A DNA stretch of 64,000 nt from an uncultured Pedosphaera sp. (GCA_903918755.1 CAIXFN010000017.1:62001-126000); one strand, 5' to 3'. Positions 31,937 to 42,214 are shown, numbered from the stretch's first letter. The notes: a model not told the origin generated them from the sequence alone. Numbers and translations: made by a program.

Positions 31937-33154
31937 TCATTCCCCGGCCCGGCTGGTTATCGCCGAGACCAGTGTCCCGCGTTGGAATTCCTCCCAAAGC
32001 GGCGACAGCGACCGCAGCCGGCCCACCGTTTCGGTCAGGACGGCAATCGTGTAATCAATATCCGCCTCAGTGTTGTCCCGTCCCAGCGAAAACACAAGAT
32101 TCCCTTGCGCCAGCCCGTGGTCAAGACCGATGGCCTGCAACACATGCGAAACTTTCAACGCCCGGCTGAGACACGCCGGTCCCGTGGCGGCCGCAACCCC
32201 TTGCAAGTCGAGTCGCAGCACCAGGCCCTCCCCTTCCACGAACTCAATCGCCAGATTCACGTTGGTGGAAAGCCGGGCCGGACCCAAGTCAGGACCGAGC
32301 AATTGCACGTGCGGGATTTGCGCCCCGATCCCGGCCCATAATCGCGCTTGCAGCGCGGCGGTGAGCCGCCCCCGTTCGGGCAATTCGCCCAGCGCCAACT
32401 GCGCCGCCTGCCCGGCTCCGACAATGGCCGGAACATTTTCCGTGCCCGCCCGCCGTCCGCCCTCCTGACTGCCGCCATGCTGCACCGCGACCAAACGCGC
32501 CTGCCGGTGCCGGTACAAGACCCCCACCCCTTTCGGACCATAAAGCCGGTGAGGGGACAAGGAGAGTAGCGAGGCCCCCATCGCCTGGACGTCAATGGGC
32601 AGCCAACCACCCGTGGCGGTGGCGTCCACGAAAAAGGTCAACCCGCGGTCCTGCGCCAGTTGGCCGATTTCGCTGATCGGTTGCACGGCCCCCAACTCGT
32701 GGTTGGCATGATGGACGCAGATCAAGACGGTGTCCGCCGTCAGCGCGGCGCGCACGGCGGCCGGATCCACCCATCCCCGACGATCCACCCCCACGCGCGT
32801 GCAGGTCCAGCCGCGGCCCTCCAGGAACGCAATGGTGCGCAGCACGGACAAATGTTCGGTCGCCGAAGCGACGATGTGCCGGCCCCGTTTTTCCTGGGCG
32901 TAAGCGGTCCCCAGCACGGCAAGGTTGGCGGCTTCCGTGCCGCCGGAGGTGAAAATAATATCCTCGGGTGAGGGGGCATTGAGGAATTGCGCGAATTGCC
33001 CACGGGCCAGCTCCAGGGCCCGGCGGGCCGCCAGTCCGCGGCGGTGGAACGACGCGGGCGCGCCAAACTCCGCGCTGAACCAGGGCAGCATGGCCGTGAG
33101 CACTTCGGGCAGGACCGGAGTGGCGGATTGGTGATCAAGAAATACCTGACGCAT
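31937..33154 (-). CDS. NifS/IscS-like class V aminotransferase-fold protein with PLP-lysine replaced by Arg
   Basis: 405 aa from ATG 33154. Overall it follows IscS closely: FTSGGTEAANLAVLG (residues 68-82), SATEHLSVLR with H101, HHANHELGAVQPI, VDATATGGWLPID with D177, SQEGGRRAGTENVPAIVG, the loop cysteine C328 in ATGPACLSRALK, and the IscS-like end GRLRSLSPLWEEFQRG. Two catalytic positions differ: the Schiff-base lysine of the SGHK motif is R203 (SLSPHRLYGPKGVG, codon CGG) and the PLP-contacting Gln after D-A-T is A180. Normal cysteine desulfurase activity is therefore doubtful, although the persulfide cysteine is kept. Confidence 0.88.
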   Translation of the reverse strand: MRQVFLDHQSATPVLPEVLTAMLPWFSAEFGAPASFHRRGLAARRALELARGQFAQFLNAPSPEDIIFTSGGTEAANLAVLGTAYAQEKRGRHIVASATEHLSVLRTIAFLEGRGWTCTRVGVDRRGWVDPAAVRAALTADTVLICVHHANHELGAVQPISEIGQLAQDRGLTFFVDATATGGWLPIDVQAMGASLLSLSPHRLYGPKGVGVLYRHRQARLVAVQHGGSQEGGRRAGTENVPAIVGAGQAAQLALGELPERGRLTAALQARLWAGIGAQIPHVQLLGPDLGPARLSTNVNLAIEFVEGEGLVLRLDLQGVAAATGPACLSRALKVSHVLQAIGLDHGLAQGNLVFSLGRDNTEADIDYTIAVLTETVGRLRSLSPLWEEFQRGTLVSAITSRAGE

Positions 33155-33288
33155 GGCTGTCGATCGGTGCCGGGCAATGTAAAAGCGCCGGGTTGGAATG
33201 CAAAGGCATTTTCCACGCCGCCAAAACCGGCGAAGAGTGGCGAAAAACATTGTGTTCGGCGGGGTGTGGACTATTTTCGGGACCGCAC

Positions 33289-33987
33289 ATGACGAAGACA
33301 TTTGCGGAACTGAAATTTCCGGGCCGGCTGATCGCGGTGGAAGGCCTGGATGGCTCGGGGAAATCGACCCAGATTTACCTCCTGAAACGCTGGCTGGAAT
33401 TGGGGGGCCTCAAGGTCTTTTTCAGCGAATGGAATTCTTCCGAACTGGTGAAAAGCGCCACGAGCAAGGGCAAAAAGCGCGAGTTGCTCACCCCGACCAC
33501 CTTCAGCCTGATCCACGCCACGGATTTCGCCGATCGTTATGAACGCCAATTGGTCCCCTTGCTGCGCGCGGGGTACCTGGTGCTGTGCGATCGGTATATC
33601 TTCACCGCGTTCGCGCGGGACACCGTGCGGGGTTGCCCGCCGGAATGGGTGCGGGGCCTGTATGATTTTGCGGCCCAACCGGATCTCACCTTTTTCTTCA
33701 AGGCCCATCTGGAAGTCTCCCTGCAACGCATTCTGGACGGCCGGCCGGAATTGAAATATTTCGAGGCGGGAATGGATATGCGGTTGTCCACCGATCCGTA
33801 CGAAAGTTTCCGCATTTTTCAGGGCCGCATTTTGGAACAGTACCTCGGCATGAGCACCGAATTCAATTTCTCGGTGATTGACGCCAACCAGCCGATTGAA
33901 ACCCAGCAGTCCCTCGTCCGGGAACTCGTGGCCGCCAAGCTGAATCTGGCCTCTTTCGCCACCCCCAACGCGACGGTGAAACGATGA
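33289..33987 (+). CDS. tmk: Thymidylate-kinase-like P-loop kinase, first of a tandem pair
   Basis: 232 aa from ATG 33289. Walker A is intact as VEGLDGSGKSTQIY (18-30), and the nucleoside-monophosphate site shows the DRY motif (LCDRYIFTAFARDTVRG). The family phosphorylates dTMP to dTDP. The insertion YFEAGMDMRLSTDPYESFR and the length are a little beyond the E. coli enzyme (213 aa). Its stop overlaps the next, paralogous gene by four bases. Because the two are only distantly alike, the pair probably has split functions or acts as a heterodimer; the symbol is by family only. Confidence 0.8.
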   Translation: MTKTFAELKFPGRLIAVEGLDGSGKSTQIYLLKRWLELGGLKVFFSEWNSSELVKSATSKGKKRELLTPTTFSLIHATDFADRYERQLVPLLRAGYLVLCDRYIFTAFARDTVRGCPPEWVRGLYDFAAQPDLTFFFKAHLEVSLQRILDGRPELKYFEAGMDMRLSTDPYESFRIFQGRILEQYLGMSTEFNFSVIDANQPIETQQSLVRELVAAKLNLASFATPNATVKR

Positions 33988-34742
33988 AAAAGAAACCTGC
34001 CAAGCAGCTCGGCGATCTCGGGGAAATGCGCCCCATTTCGGTCCCGAAATCCGCGGAACGCCGGTTTTATGGATTGGGCTTGCCCAAAGTGGATTTGCGC
34101 CGCCTGGGCGGCAAGCTGATCGTGGTGGAAGGGGCGGACGGCTCCGGCCGCTCCACCCAGATCGCCCTGCTCCGGGAGTGGCTGGAAGGCCGGGGCCATG
34201 CCACCGTGCAGGTGGGGTTGAAGCGTTCCACGCTGGTCCGTGAAGAACTCGACCAAGCCCAAAAAGGCAACATTCTGAGCCATACCACGCTCAGTCTTTT
34301 TTACGCGACCGATTTCGCGGACCAACTGGAAAACATCATCATTCCTTCCCTCAAGGCCGGGTTCATGGTGCTGGCGGATCGCTACATTTACACCCTGATG
34401 GCCCGTGACCTGGTGCGCGGCATGGATGAAGCCTGGTTGAAGAACATGTATGGGGTGGCCTTGGTGCCGGACGCCGTTTTTTACCTGAATGTGTCCCCCG
34501 CCCAACTGGTGCAACGCAATTTTGCCAAGAAACACGCCCTGGATTATTGGGAAAGCGGCATGGACCTGGGTTTGTCCCGGGATATGTTCGACTGTTTCCT
34601 CATGTACCAGCAGCGCATGGCCGAGGTCTTTCAGCGGCTGCAGACCAGTTATGGCTTTGACATTGTCGATGGGGACCGCTCCCCGGATGCGCTCAATAAG
34701 GACCTGCGCAACAAAATTGAAGCGGTTTTGACTCGCAAATAA
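33984..34742 (+). CDS. Thymidylate-kinase paralogue with altered Walker A (Lys to Arg)
   Basis: 252 aa. It shares the fold and order of the preceding gene: VVEGADGSGRSTQIALL, LADRYIYTLMARDLVRG and YWESGMDLGLSRDMFDCF. The Walker A lysine is R56 (codon CGC), which in most P-loop kinases cripples ATP hydrolysis or transfer. About 45 extra residues precede the P-loop (KKKPAKQLGDLGEMRPISVP). ATGA overlap with the first gene gives coupled synthesis. Probable regulatory or scaffold partner of the first protein, or a kinase with changed chemistry; this is inference. Confidence 0.78.
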   Translation: MKKKPAKQLGDLGEMRPISVPKSAERRFYGLGLPKVDLRRLGGKLIVVEGADGSGRSTQIALLREWLEGRGHATVQVGLKRSTLVREELDQAQKGNILSHTTLSLFYATDFADQLENIIIPSLKAGFMVLADRYIYTLMARDLVRGMDEAWLKNMYGVALVPDAVFYLNVSPAQLVQRNFAKKHALDYWESGMDLGLSRDMFDCFLMYQQRMAEVFQRLQTSYGFDIVDGDRSPDALNKDLRNKIEAVLTRK

Positions 34743-34799
34743 CCCGGCAGATCGCTAGCGTCGCCCTGTCCAACAAAAATCAATATCCGTCGCGGACCT

Positions 34800-35783
34800 A
34801 TGCCCGAAGTCAACAGCAAAGCCGAATACCTCATAGGTGTGGACCTGGGGGGCACCAAGATCCTGGCGGGTGTTTTCACGAACTCCCTGAAATGCCTTTC
34901 CCGGGCGAAAACCAGCACCAAGGCTGAGCGCGGACCCGCCGCCGTCATTGAACGGATCGCCCGCTGCGCCCAGGACGCCGCGGACGAATGCGACATCGAC
35001 CTCAAACAAGTCCGGGGTTTGGGCATCGGCTCGCCCGGGGCCATTGACCCCGAGAACGGCCGCGTGATCTTTGCCGGCAATCTGGGCTGGAAAGACATCC
35101 CGTTGAAGCGGGAACTGGAAAAGCGACTTGATTTGCCGGTTTTCCTGCAAAACGACTGCAATGTCTGCACCTTGGGCGTCCATGAGGTGGAACTCGAGGC
35201 CAGGCCCCGGAATATGGTGGGGGTCTTTCTGGGGACGGGAATCGGCGGCGGATTGATCCTGGAAGGTAAATTGTTTACCGGCTTCAACCGGACCGCCGGG
35301 GAGGTGGGCCACATGGTGCTTGAGGTCAATGGCCCGAAATGCACGTGCGGCAACCGCGGCTGCTGGGAGGCCCTCGCCAGCCGTTCGGCCCTTTTTCGCC
35401 AGATCCAGGATGCCGTCCACGACGGTCAAAAGACCGTGCTCTGTGACATGTTGGGCAATGATTTGAAGGATCTGCGGAGCGGCGATCTCCGGAAAGCCAT
35501 TCGCCAGGGGGACAAGTTCGTGGCGCACATTGTCGAGGAAGCGGCCAAATATACCGGCATCGCCATCGCCAATCTCATCAACATCCTCAGCCCGGAAGCG
35601 GTGGTGGTGGGGGGCGGCGTGATGGACGCGCTGGAAAGTGAAATGATGCCGGTGGTCATTGAGACTGCCCGGGAACATGCCTTTCCCGGTTCCGACAAGG
35701 GCGTAAAAATCCTCGCCTCCAAGCTGGGGGACGACGCCGGCATCACCGGCGCGGCGGTGTTGGCCCGCCGGGAAACCAAATAG
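34800..35783 (+). CDS. ROK-family sugar kinase (glucokinase-like)
   Basis: 327 aa. Phosphate-1 motif LIGVDLGGTKILAGVF at residues 11-26, substrate region GSPGAIDPENG, FLQNDCNVCTLG with the catalytic aspartate, GVFLGTGIGGGLILEG, and the ROK zinc site as GEVGHMVLEVNGPKCTCGNR plus GCWEA (H and three Cys). The most common activity is ATP-dependent phosphorylation of glucose; other hexoses or N-acetyl-sugars are possible. It starts 57 bp after the kinase-like pair and 57 bp before a Ppx/GppA gene, so a loose operon is likely. Confidence 0.9.
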   Translation: MPEVNSKAEYLIGVDLGGTKILAGVFTNSLKCLSRAKTSTKAERGPAAVIERIARCAQDAADECDIDLKQVRGLGIGSPGAIDPENGRVIFAGNLGWKDIPLKRELEKRLDLPVFLQNDCNVCTLGVHEVELEARPRNMVGVFLGTGIGGGLILEGKLFTGFNRTAGEVGHMVLEVNGPKCTCGNRGCWEALASRSALFRQIQDAVHDGQKTVLCDMLGNDLKDLRSGDLRKAIRQGDKFVAHIVEEAAKYTGIAIANLINILSPEAVVVGGGVMDALESEMMPVVIETAREHAFPGSDKGVKILASKLGDDAGITGAAVLARRETK

Positions 35784-35840
35784 CGGGGGGAGGCTCCCGC
35801 GCCCGGACGACCTATCCAACCGGCCCATCCTACCCCCGCC

Positions 35841-36824
35841 ATGTCCCCTGCCCCGGCCATCCCCGCCGTTCGCCGCGCCGTCATTGATGTCGGCACCAAC
35901 TCCGTGAAGGTGCTGGTGGCGGATGTTTACGATCATGTCGTCGTCCCGCTGCTCGAGGAGAGCGAGCAAACCCGCCTGGGAGCGGGCTTTTTTCAAACCC
36001 ATCGACTGCAACCGTCGGCCATCGCCCACACCGCCCAAGCCGTGGCGGACTTCGCCCGGACGGCCACCGCCCAGGCCGCCAGCGGAATCCGGGTCATCGC
36101 GACGAGCGCGGCCAGGGACGCCTTGAATCAGGCGGAACTCACCAGCGCCATCACCGCCGCCTCCGGACTGCCGGTCGAAATTCTTTCCGGTGAACAGGAG
36201 GCGGATTGGGCTTACCGCGGCGTGACCACGGATCCGGAATTGGCGAATATCCCGCTCCTGCTCCTGGATGTCGGGGGTGGCAGCACGGAGTTCATCCTGG
36301 GCGCGGGCAGCGGCCAGCAATTCCGTCGCAGTTTTCAACTCGGCACCGTGCGCTTCCTGGAGGGCACCCCCCTGAGTGATCCCCCCACCCCGGCCGAATT
36401 GGCGGCCTGCCGGCATTGGGTCCGGGATTTTCTCGACCGGGAGGTCCGTCCACTGCTGGCCCCGGCACTGGCGCTGGCTCGGGCGCAACCCGGCCAAAGC
36501 CGTTCCCCGACGCTCGTCGGCACGGGTGGCACGACCGCCATTCTGGCCCGGATGGAGGCCGGTTTGGATCACTACGACCGCAACCTCATCGAAGCCACGC
36601 GACTGCCGCTGTCCCGCTTGCACGCCTGGGTCGAGGAACTGTGGAAGTTGCCTTTGGCCCAGCGCAAACTGATCCCCGGCATGCCTGGGAAACGCGCGGA
36701 TGTCATTCTCCCTGGAGTCGTAATCTATGAGTCCTTGATGGAAATGTTCGCTTTTGCCGAACTGCGGGTGACCACCCGGGGACTGCGATTCGCCGCGGTA
36801 ATGAGCCCCGGAATTTCAGGATAA
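35841..36824 (+). CDS. Ppx/GppA phosphatase family protein
   Basis: 327 aa, close to the family's catalytic module without the C-terminal HD domain of E. coli Ppx. Seen: VIDVGTNSVKVLVADV (phosphate 1), IRVIATSAARDALNQ, EILSGEQEADWAYRG with the catalytic glutamate, LLLDVGGGSTEFILG (phosphate 2), and LVGTGGTTAILARME (adenosine). It would hydrolyse exopolyphosphate and/or pppGpp. The gene converges on a pseudopilin gene with a 50-bp gap. Confidence 0.88.
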   Translation: MSPAPAIPAVRRAVIDVGTNSVKVLVADVYDHVVVPLLEESEQTRLGAGFFQTHRLQPSAIAHTAQAVADFARTATAQAASGIRVIATSAARDALNQAELTSAITAASGLPVEILSGEQEADWAYRGVTTDPELANIPLLLLDVGGGSTEFILGAGSGQQFRRSFQLGTVRFLEGTPLSDPPTPAELAACRHWVRDFLDREVRPLLAPALALARAQPGQSRSPTLVGTGGTTAILARMEAGLDHYDRNLIEATRLPLSRLHAWVEELWKLPLAQRKLIPGMPGKRADVILPGVVIYESLMEMFAFAELRVTTRGLRFAAVMSPGISG

Positions 36825-36874
36825 GTAAGTGACCGCCGGCTAGTCCGGTGGCCGCACCGGCCCCGCTCCGGGCG

Positions 36875-37648
<774 letters not shown>

Positions 37649-37797
37649 GCTGGGTTGGTTGGCCTCCAAGATACTCCGGGTAACCGATTTCACAAGTTGC
37701 AAACCCACCCTGCATCGGACGAAACGCCAATTGCCCACACGCCGCCGGAAGGAAATTCCGCTTTTATCACGGCCGCAAACAATTAGACTGGCGTCGC

Positions 37798-38850
37798 ATG
37801 AAGCGTCAAAGCCAGATTCGCCGCCATTTCGCCAGTGATAATTATGCCGGAATTTGTCCGGAAGCCTTCGCCGCCCTGGCAGACGCCAACTGCGCCCATG
37901 CGCGCAGCTATGGCGAGGACCATTGGACGGAGAAGGCCAACCACCTAATCAGCGAATTATTCGAAACCAAGTGCGAGGTGTTTTTTGTGTTCAGTGGGAC
38001 GGCTGCCAATTCCCTGGCGCTGGCGGCCGTCTGTCAGTCCTACCACAGCATTCTCTGCCACGAAAGCGCGCATGTCGAAGTCGCGGAATGCGGCGGTCCG
38101 GAATTTTTCAGCAACGGCGCCAAATTACTGCTGGTGCCCGGGGCCGACGGCAAAATCGACCCCACCGCCTTGGCCCGGGTGGTGCAGCGGCGGCTGGACG
38201 TCCATTACCCCAAACCGCGGGCCCTCTCCCTGACCCAGGCCACCGAAATGGGCACGATTTACACCCGGACGGAATTGCAGGCGGTGGTGACGGCCGCCCG
38301 CGCTTACGATCTGCGCATCCACATGGACGGCGCGCGCTTTGCCAATGCCCTGGCGGCCCTCGGCGTCAAACCGCGGGAAATCACCTGGGAAGCGGGCGTG
38401 GACGTGCTGAGTTTCGGACTCACGAAGAACGGCCTGGCGGTCGGGGAAGCGGTGGTTTTCTTCGATGCCGAACTCGCCCGGGACTTTGAATACCGCCGTA
38501 AACAGGCGGGCCAACTGGCTTCCAAGATGCGCTTTCTATCCGCTTCCTGGGTGGCCATGCTGGAGGGCGGCGCCTGGCTGCATCACGCCAGCCATGCCAA
38601 TGCCATGGCCACCCGGTTGGCCGCCGGCCTGCAACCCCTGCCCGGAGTTGACATCGTGTTTCCCGTGGAGACCAATGCCGTCTTTGCCCGGATGCCCGAG
38701 GCGGCGGTGGCGGCGCTGCATCAGACTGGCTGGCGGTTTTACACCCACGTCCCGGCTGGCACCTGCCGACTCATGTGCAGTTGGGATACGACCGCGGAAG
38801 ATGTGGATGAATTTGTGGCGGATGTGAAGCTCTGCCTGAGCCGGGTTTGA
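37798..38850 (+). CDS. Low-specificity L-threonine aldolase-like PLP enzyme
   Basis: 350 aa, fold-type I PLP enzyme of the beta-eliminating lyase group. [20 protein letters not shown] at the start (SDN substrate loop), [33 protein letters not shown] with the PLP aspartate, and the Schiff-base lysine in [19 protein letters not shown]. It would split L-threonine/allo-threonine into glycine and acetaldehyde. It is divergent from the pseudopilin gene and stands as a single gene. Confidence 0.9.
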   Translation: MKRQSQIRRHFASDNYAGICPEAFAALADANCAHARSYGEDHWTEKANHLISELFETKCEVFFVFSGTAANSLALAAVCQSYHSILCHESAHVEVAECGGPEFFSNGAKLLLVPGADGKIDPTALARVVQRRLDVHYPKPRALSLTQATEMGTIYTRTELQAVVTAARAYDLRIHMDGARFANALAALGVKPREITWEAGVDVLSFGLTKNGLAVGEAVVFFDAELARDFEYRRKQAGQLASKMRFLSASWVAMLEGGAWLHHASHANAMATRLAAGLQPLPGVDIVFPVETNAVFARMPEAAVAALHQTGWRFYTHVPAGTCRLMCSWDTTAEDVDEFVADVKLCLSRV

Positions 38851-39167
38851 GTCCTCCCCGATTGGTTCCTAACCCAGCGAAGGTCGTGGGAAAGCTCCGC
38901 TGCAGCGGAAGACTGGAGCGGACTCAAAAACCGGCTCCCTGACGGGGTTTTCGCTTGACCAGCGGCTGATTTCTATTCATCTTCAGCCCACACGGATTTG
39001 CGTGCGGTGGAAGCGCCCGGCTGGCAGGGCTTTTCACCATAAAAAGTTAGAGTCACTTTTTAATTTATGGATGGATCCAGAGGGTTGCTATTGTCCCCCA
39101 AACAAGAGCCCGGGAGCGTACGTGCATGCGTGCGAGTCACCGATAACTCATTTTCCCCCAGCCGGGC
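38851..39167. other. Intergenic region with a 14-bp palindrome
   Basis: 317 bp without a gene. A perfect palindrome TCCGCTGCAGCGGA occupies 38896-38909, within a larger GCTCC...GGAGC dyad; further on is an AT-rich patch (CTTTTTAATTTATGG, 39055-39069) that may hold a promoter for the sulfotransferase-like gene. Nothing else recognised. Confidence 0.5.
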
Positions 39168-39929
39168 ATGAGAAGCCGTTCCTATTTCCTTCGTCGGCTT
39201 GGGCGGAAACTTTTCTGGAGTTCGCCTGTGCTCTATCGCCAATTCGGCCTGCTCCGGAACCGGGGCGATTGCTTCGCCAATGACTTCGATCTTTGGATTG
39301 ATGGTTATCCCCGTTCGGCGAACACGTTTGCCGTGGAAGCCTTCACGCTGGCCAATCCCGGAGCCAGGGTGAGAAGCCACCGTCATATCCCCACGTTCAT
39401 CATTCAGGCTTTGAAATTGCGCAAACCGGGAATTTTTCTGTTGCGCCGGCCGGAAGATGCCGCCATCTCCTGGGCGATTTTTTGGGATGACCGGCTGGAT
39501 CGCTGCCTCGATTACTACATTGATTTCCATCGGGTGCTCCGCCGGTATGCGCCGCAACTTTTCATCGCCACTTTCGAAGAGGTGACCACTCGATTCGACG
39601 GCTTGATCGGGGAATTCAACCAGCGATACGGCACCCAATACGCCACGGTTCCGCACGACGCTGAGACCGTGGCCAATTGCTTCGTCCGAATCGAACGGGA
39701 TTACCCCAAGATACCGGGTGGGGTCAATGAAATGCGGGTCTGCCGGCCTTCCGAAAAGCGTACCCCCCACCAGGCCAGATTGCGCGAGCAATTGCGGAAC
39801 TCCCCCGCGCTGGCCGAAAAACTGGCGCGCGCCGAGGAATGCTACCGGTTTTTTGACAGCCCGGAACCGGGGTTTCGCCGGCCGCAATCAAGCCCGCTCG
39901 TCGCTTCGAACCAACAACTGGCATCCTGA
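39168..39929 (+). CDS. Sulfotransferase-like protein
   Basis: 253 aa. The 5'-phosphosulfate-binding loop of PAPS-dependent sulfotransferases appears as WIDGYPRSANTFAVEAF (P48-R-S-A-N-T), and the 3'-phosphate site as IFLLRRPEDAAISWAIFW (R..P.....S). The tail after residue 200 is basic and probably disordered. Likely substrates are carbohydrate or lipid hydroxyls, but no partner genes indicate which. Single gene with large gaps on both sides. Confidence 0.72.
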   Translation: MRSRSYFLRRLGRKLFWSSPVLYRQFGLLRNRGDCFANDFDLWIDGYPRSANTFAVEAFTLANPGARVRSHRHIPTFIIQALKLRKPGIFLLRRPEDAAISWAIFWDDRLDRCLDYYIDFHRVLRRYAPQLFIATFEEVTTRFDGLIGEFNQRYGTQYATVPHDAETVANCFVRIERDYPKIPGGVNEMRVCRPSEKRTPHQARLREQLRNSPALAEKLARAEECYRFFDSPEPGFRRPQSSPLVASNQQLAS

Positions 39930-40097
39930 CCCCGCTGCGGCTTCGGTATTCCCGCTCCAGCGCCGGAGTAGGCCCCACTGTTGCCAAGTTATCAGGATCC
40001 CGAATGCTGCGCTCACCCGCCGCAGATACGGACCTCCGCCGCGCCGCGAACCGGTATTTGACCACCTGCCGGGTTTCGGTTAACCATGGGGCAACTC

Positions 40098-40904
40098 ATG
40101 AAATTATTTGATCTCTCAGGCGACGTCGCGGTGGTCATTGGCGGCACCGGGGCGTTGGGCGGTGCCGTGGCCGCCGATCTGGCCGCCGCCGGAGCGCAAG
40201 TGGCGGTTCTCGGTCGTAATGCCGAAAAAGGCGCCAGTTGTGTCCGCCTGATCCAGGAGCAGGGTGGAAAGGCCGCGTTTTTCCCGGTGGACGCCATGGT
40301 GCGCGCCAGTTTGCGCGACGCCCATGCGCGCATCAATCAGGCCCTGGGTGAACCCGCAATCCTGGTGAATGCCGCGGGCGGAAACGACCCTAAGACTACC
40401 GTGACCGGGGACCGCAAATTTGAGCACATCGAACTGGCCGACTGGCAGGCGAATTTTGATTTGAATCTCGTGGGCGGCGTCCTGCTGCCCTGCCAGGAAT
40501 TCGGCCCGGCGATGGTGGCCCGGGGCCGCGGCAGTATTCTGAATTTCGCCAGTGTCTCCGCCGGGGTGCCGCTTTCCCGGGTGGTCGCCTATTCCGCCGC
40601 CAAGGCGGCCGTGCTGAGTCTCACCCAGTTCCTGGCGCGCGAATGGGCGCCCCGGGGTGTGCGCGTAAATGCCCTGACCCCGGGGTTCTTCCCCGCCGAA
40701 CAAAACCGCCGGTTGCTGTTCAACGAAGACGGCACGCCCACCGCCCGGGCGGCCGCGATCCTCGGCCATACGCCTATGGGCCGCTTCGGTCAGGCGGATG
40801 AGCTCGGGGGAGCGGCGGTATTTCTGGCCAGCACTCGCGCCAGCAGTTTCGTTACGGGCATTGAATTGCGGGTGGACGGCGGCTTTCTGGCCCAAACGAT
40901 CTAA
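40098..40904 (+). CDS. SDR oxidoreductase (D-mannonate oxidoreductase-like)
   Basis: 268 aa from ATG 40098 (an ATG four codons upstream at 40086 is also possible). Classical SDR: cofactor loop VVIGGTGALGGAVAADLAAA, NAAGG, catalytic Ser and YxxxK as NFASVSAGVPLSRVVAYSAA plus K, and the C-terminal GIELRVDGGFL. The insertion GGNDPKTTVTGDRKFEHIEL is typical of the SDR group annotated as D-mannonate or fructuronate oxidoreductase. It lies 14 bp before a LarA-like gene; together they may handle a hydroxy acid or sugar acid. Confidence 0.85.
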   Translation: MKLFDLSGDVAVVIGGTGALGGAVAADLAAAGAQVAVLGRNAEKGASCVRLIQEQGGKAAFFPVDAMVRASLRDAHARINQALGEPAILVNAAGGNDPKTTVTGDRKFEHIELADWQANFDLNLVGGVLLPCQEFGPAMVARGRGSILNFASVSAGVPLSRVVAYSAAKAAVLSLTQFLAREWAPRGVRVNALTPGFFPAEQNRRLLFNEDGTPTARAAAILGHTPMGRFGQADELGGAAVFLASTRASSFVTGIELRVDGGFLAQTI

Positions 40905-40918
40905 CCCACTCCCTCCCC

Positions 40919-42214
40919 GTGCATCCCCTAATCTCCCAGACCGCCCCGGCCGGAGCTGGCCTCAGCGACGACCAGGTCCACCGCGTCGTGGCGCAGGCCT
41001 GCCCGGCGACAAAATACACCGGCAAAAAGGTCCTGCTCATTGTCCCGGACGGCACGCGGACGGCTCCCGTGGGCCTGCTCTTTAAAGCCTTGCACCGGGA
41101 GATCGGCAGCGCCACCCAGGCACTCGACGTACTCATCGCCTTGGGCACCCACCAGCCGATGAGCGAAGCGGCCATTTGCCAGCGCCTGGAAATCAGCCCG
41201 GAAGAACGGGCCGGCCAATTCGGCCGGGTCCGATTTTACAACCACGCCTGGAACAATCCCGCCGCCCTGACCAAGGTCGGGGTGATCCCCGCCAGTGACA
41301 TTGCCCAATTGACGGATGGCCGGTTCGCGATGGACGTGCCGGTCGAGATCAACAAGTTGGTGTTCGAATATGACCAGGTGATTATTGTTGGGCCGGTATT
41401 TCCCCATGAAGTCGTGGGCTTCTCCGGCGGGAACAAATATCTGTTCCCGGGCGTGGGCGGACCGGAAATTCTGAATTTCTTCCACTGGCTCGGGGCCGTG
41501 GTCACGAATCCGATGATTATCGGTTCGAAATGGACCCCGGTTCGCAAAGTGGTGGACCGGGCGGGGGCGCTGGTTCCGGTGGACAAGTTGTGCTTTTGCC
41601 TGGTGGTGGATCCGGCCAAACAACTCTCGGGCCTCTTCGCGGGCACGCCCGAGACCGCCTGGGATGCGGCCAGTGATTTGTCCCACGAACGGCACATCAC
41701 TCGCAAGGACCACCCGTTTCACACGATCCTTTCCTGCGCCCCCGTCATGTACGACGAAGTTTGGACGGCGGGCAAATGCATGTACAAACTTGAGCCCGTG
41801 CTGGCGGATGGCGGCGAGTTGATCATTTACGCCCCGCACATCACCGAAGTCTGTGTGAGTCATGGCAGCGTCATCGAGGAAGTGGGCTACCATTGCCGCG
41901 ACTATTTCCTGAAGCAATGGGACAAATTCAAGCATTACCCGTGGGGCGTGCTGGCCCATTCCACGCATGTTCGTGGCTTGGGAACCTTTGAAAACGGGGT
42001 GGAACATTGCCGGGCCCAGGTCACGCTCGCCACCCAGATTCCGGAGGAAAAATGCCGTCAAATGAATCTGGGCTACCGGGACCCGCGCAGCATCCGGATT
42101 GAGGAATTCGCCGACCGGGAGGACGAGGGAGTCCTCTTGGTGCGGAAGGCCGGCGAGATGCTTTACCAACTCAATCACCCGCCGGCCTGGGCGGGCGGGC
42201 CGCCCGGGTCCTGA
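40919..42214 (+). CDS. LarA-like (DUF2088) nickel-pincer racemase/epimerase family protein
   Basis: 431 aa from GTG 40919. The LarA core is visible: LLIVPDGTRTAPVGLLFKAL, IALGTHQPMSEAAICQRL, and the metal/cofactor histidine-lysine region FPHEVVGFSGGNKYLFPGVG. LarA homologues use a nickel-pincer nucleotide to racemise or epimerise 2-hydroxy acids, and many have substrates other than lactate. No larBCE cofactor genes lie in this window. Linked to the SDR gene upstream (14 bp), which suggests interconversion of a 2-hydroxy acid by epimerisation and oxidation. Confidence 0.83.
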   Translation: MHPLISQTAPAGAGLSDDQVHRVVAQACPATKYTGKKVLLIVPDGTRTAPVGLLFKALHREIGSATQALDVLIALGTHQPMSEAAICQRLEISPEERAGQFGRVRFYNHAWNNPAALTKVGVIPASDIAQLTDGRFAMDVPVEINKLVFEYDQVIIVGPVFPHEVVGFSGGNKYLFPGVGGPEILNFFHWLGAVVTNPMIIGSKWTPVRKVVDRAGALVPVDKLCFCLVVDPAKQLSGLFAGTPETAWDAASDLSHERHITRKDHPFHTILSCAPVMYDEVWTAGKCMYKLEPVLADGGELIIYAPHITEVCVSHGSVIEEVGYHCRDYFLKQWDKFKHYPWGVLAHSTHVRGLGTFENGVEHCRAQVTLATQIPEEKCRQMNLGYRDPRSIRIEEFADREDEGVLLVRKAGEMLYQLNHPPAWAGGPPGS

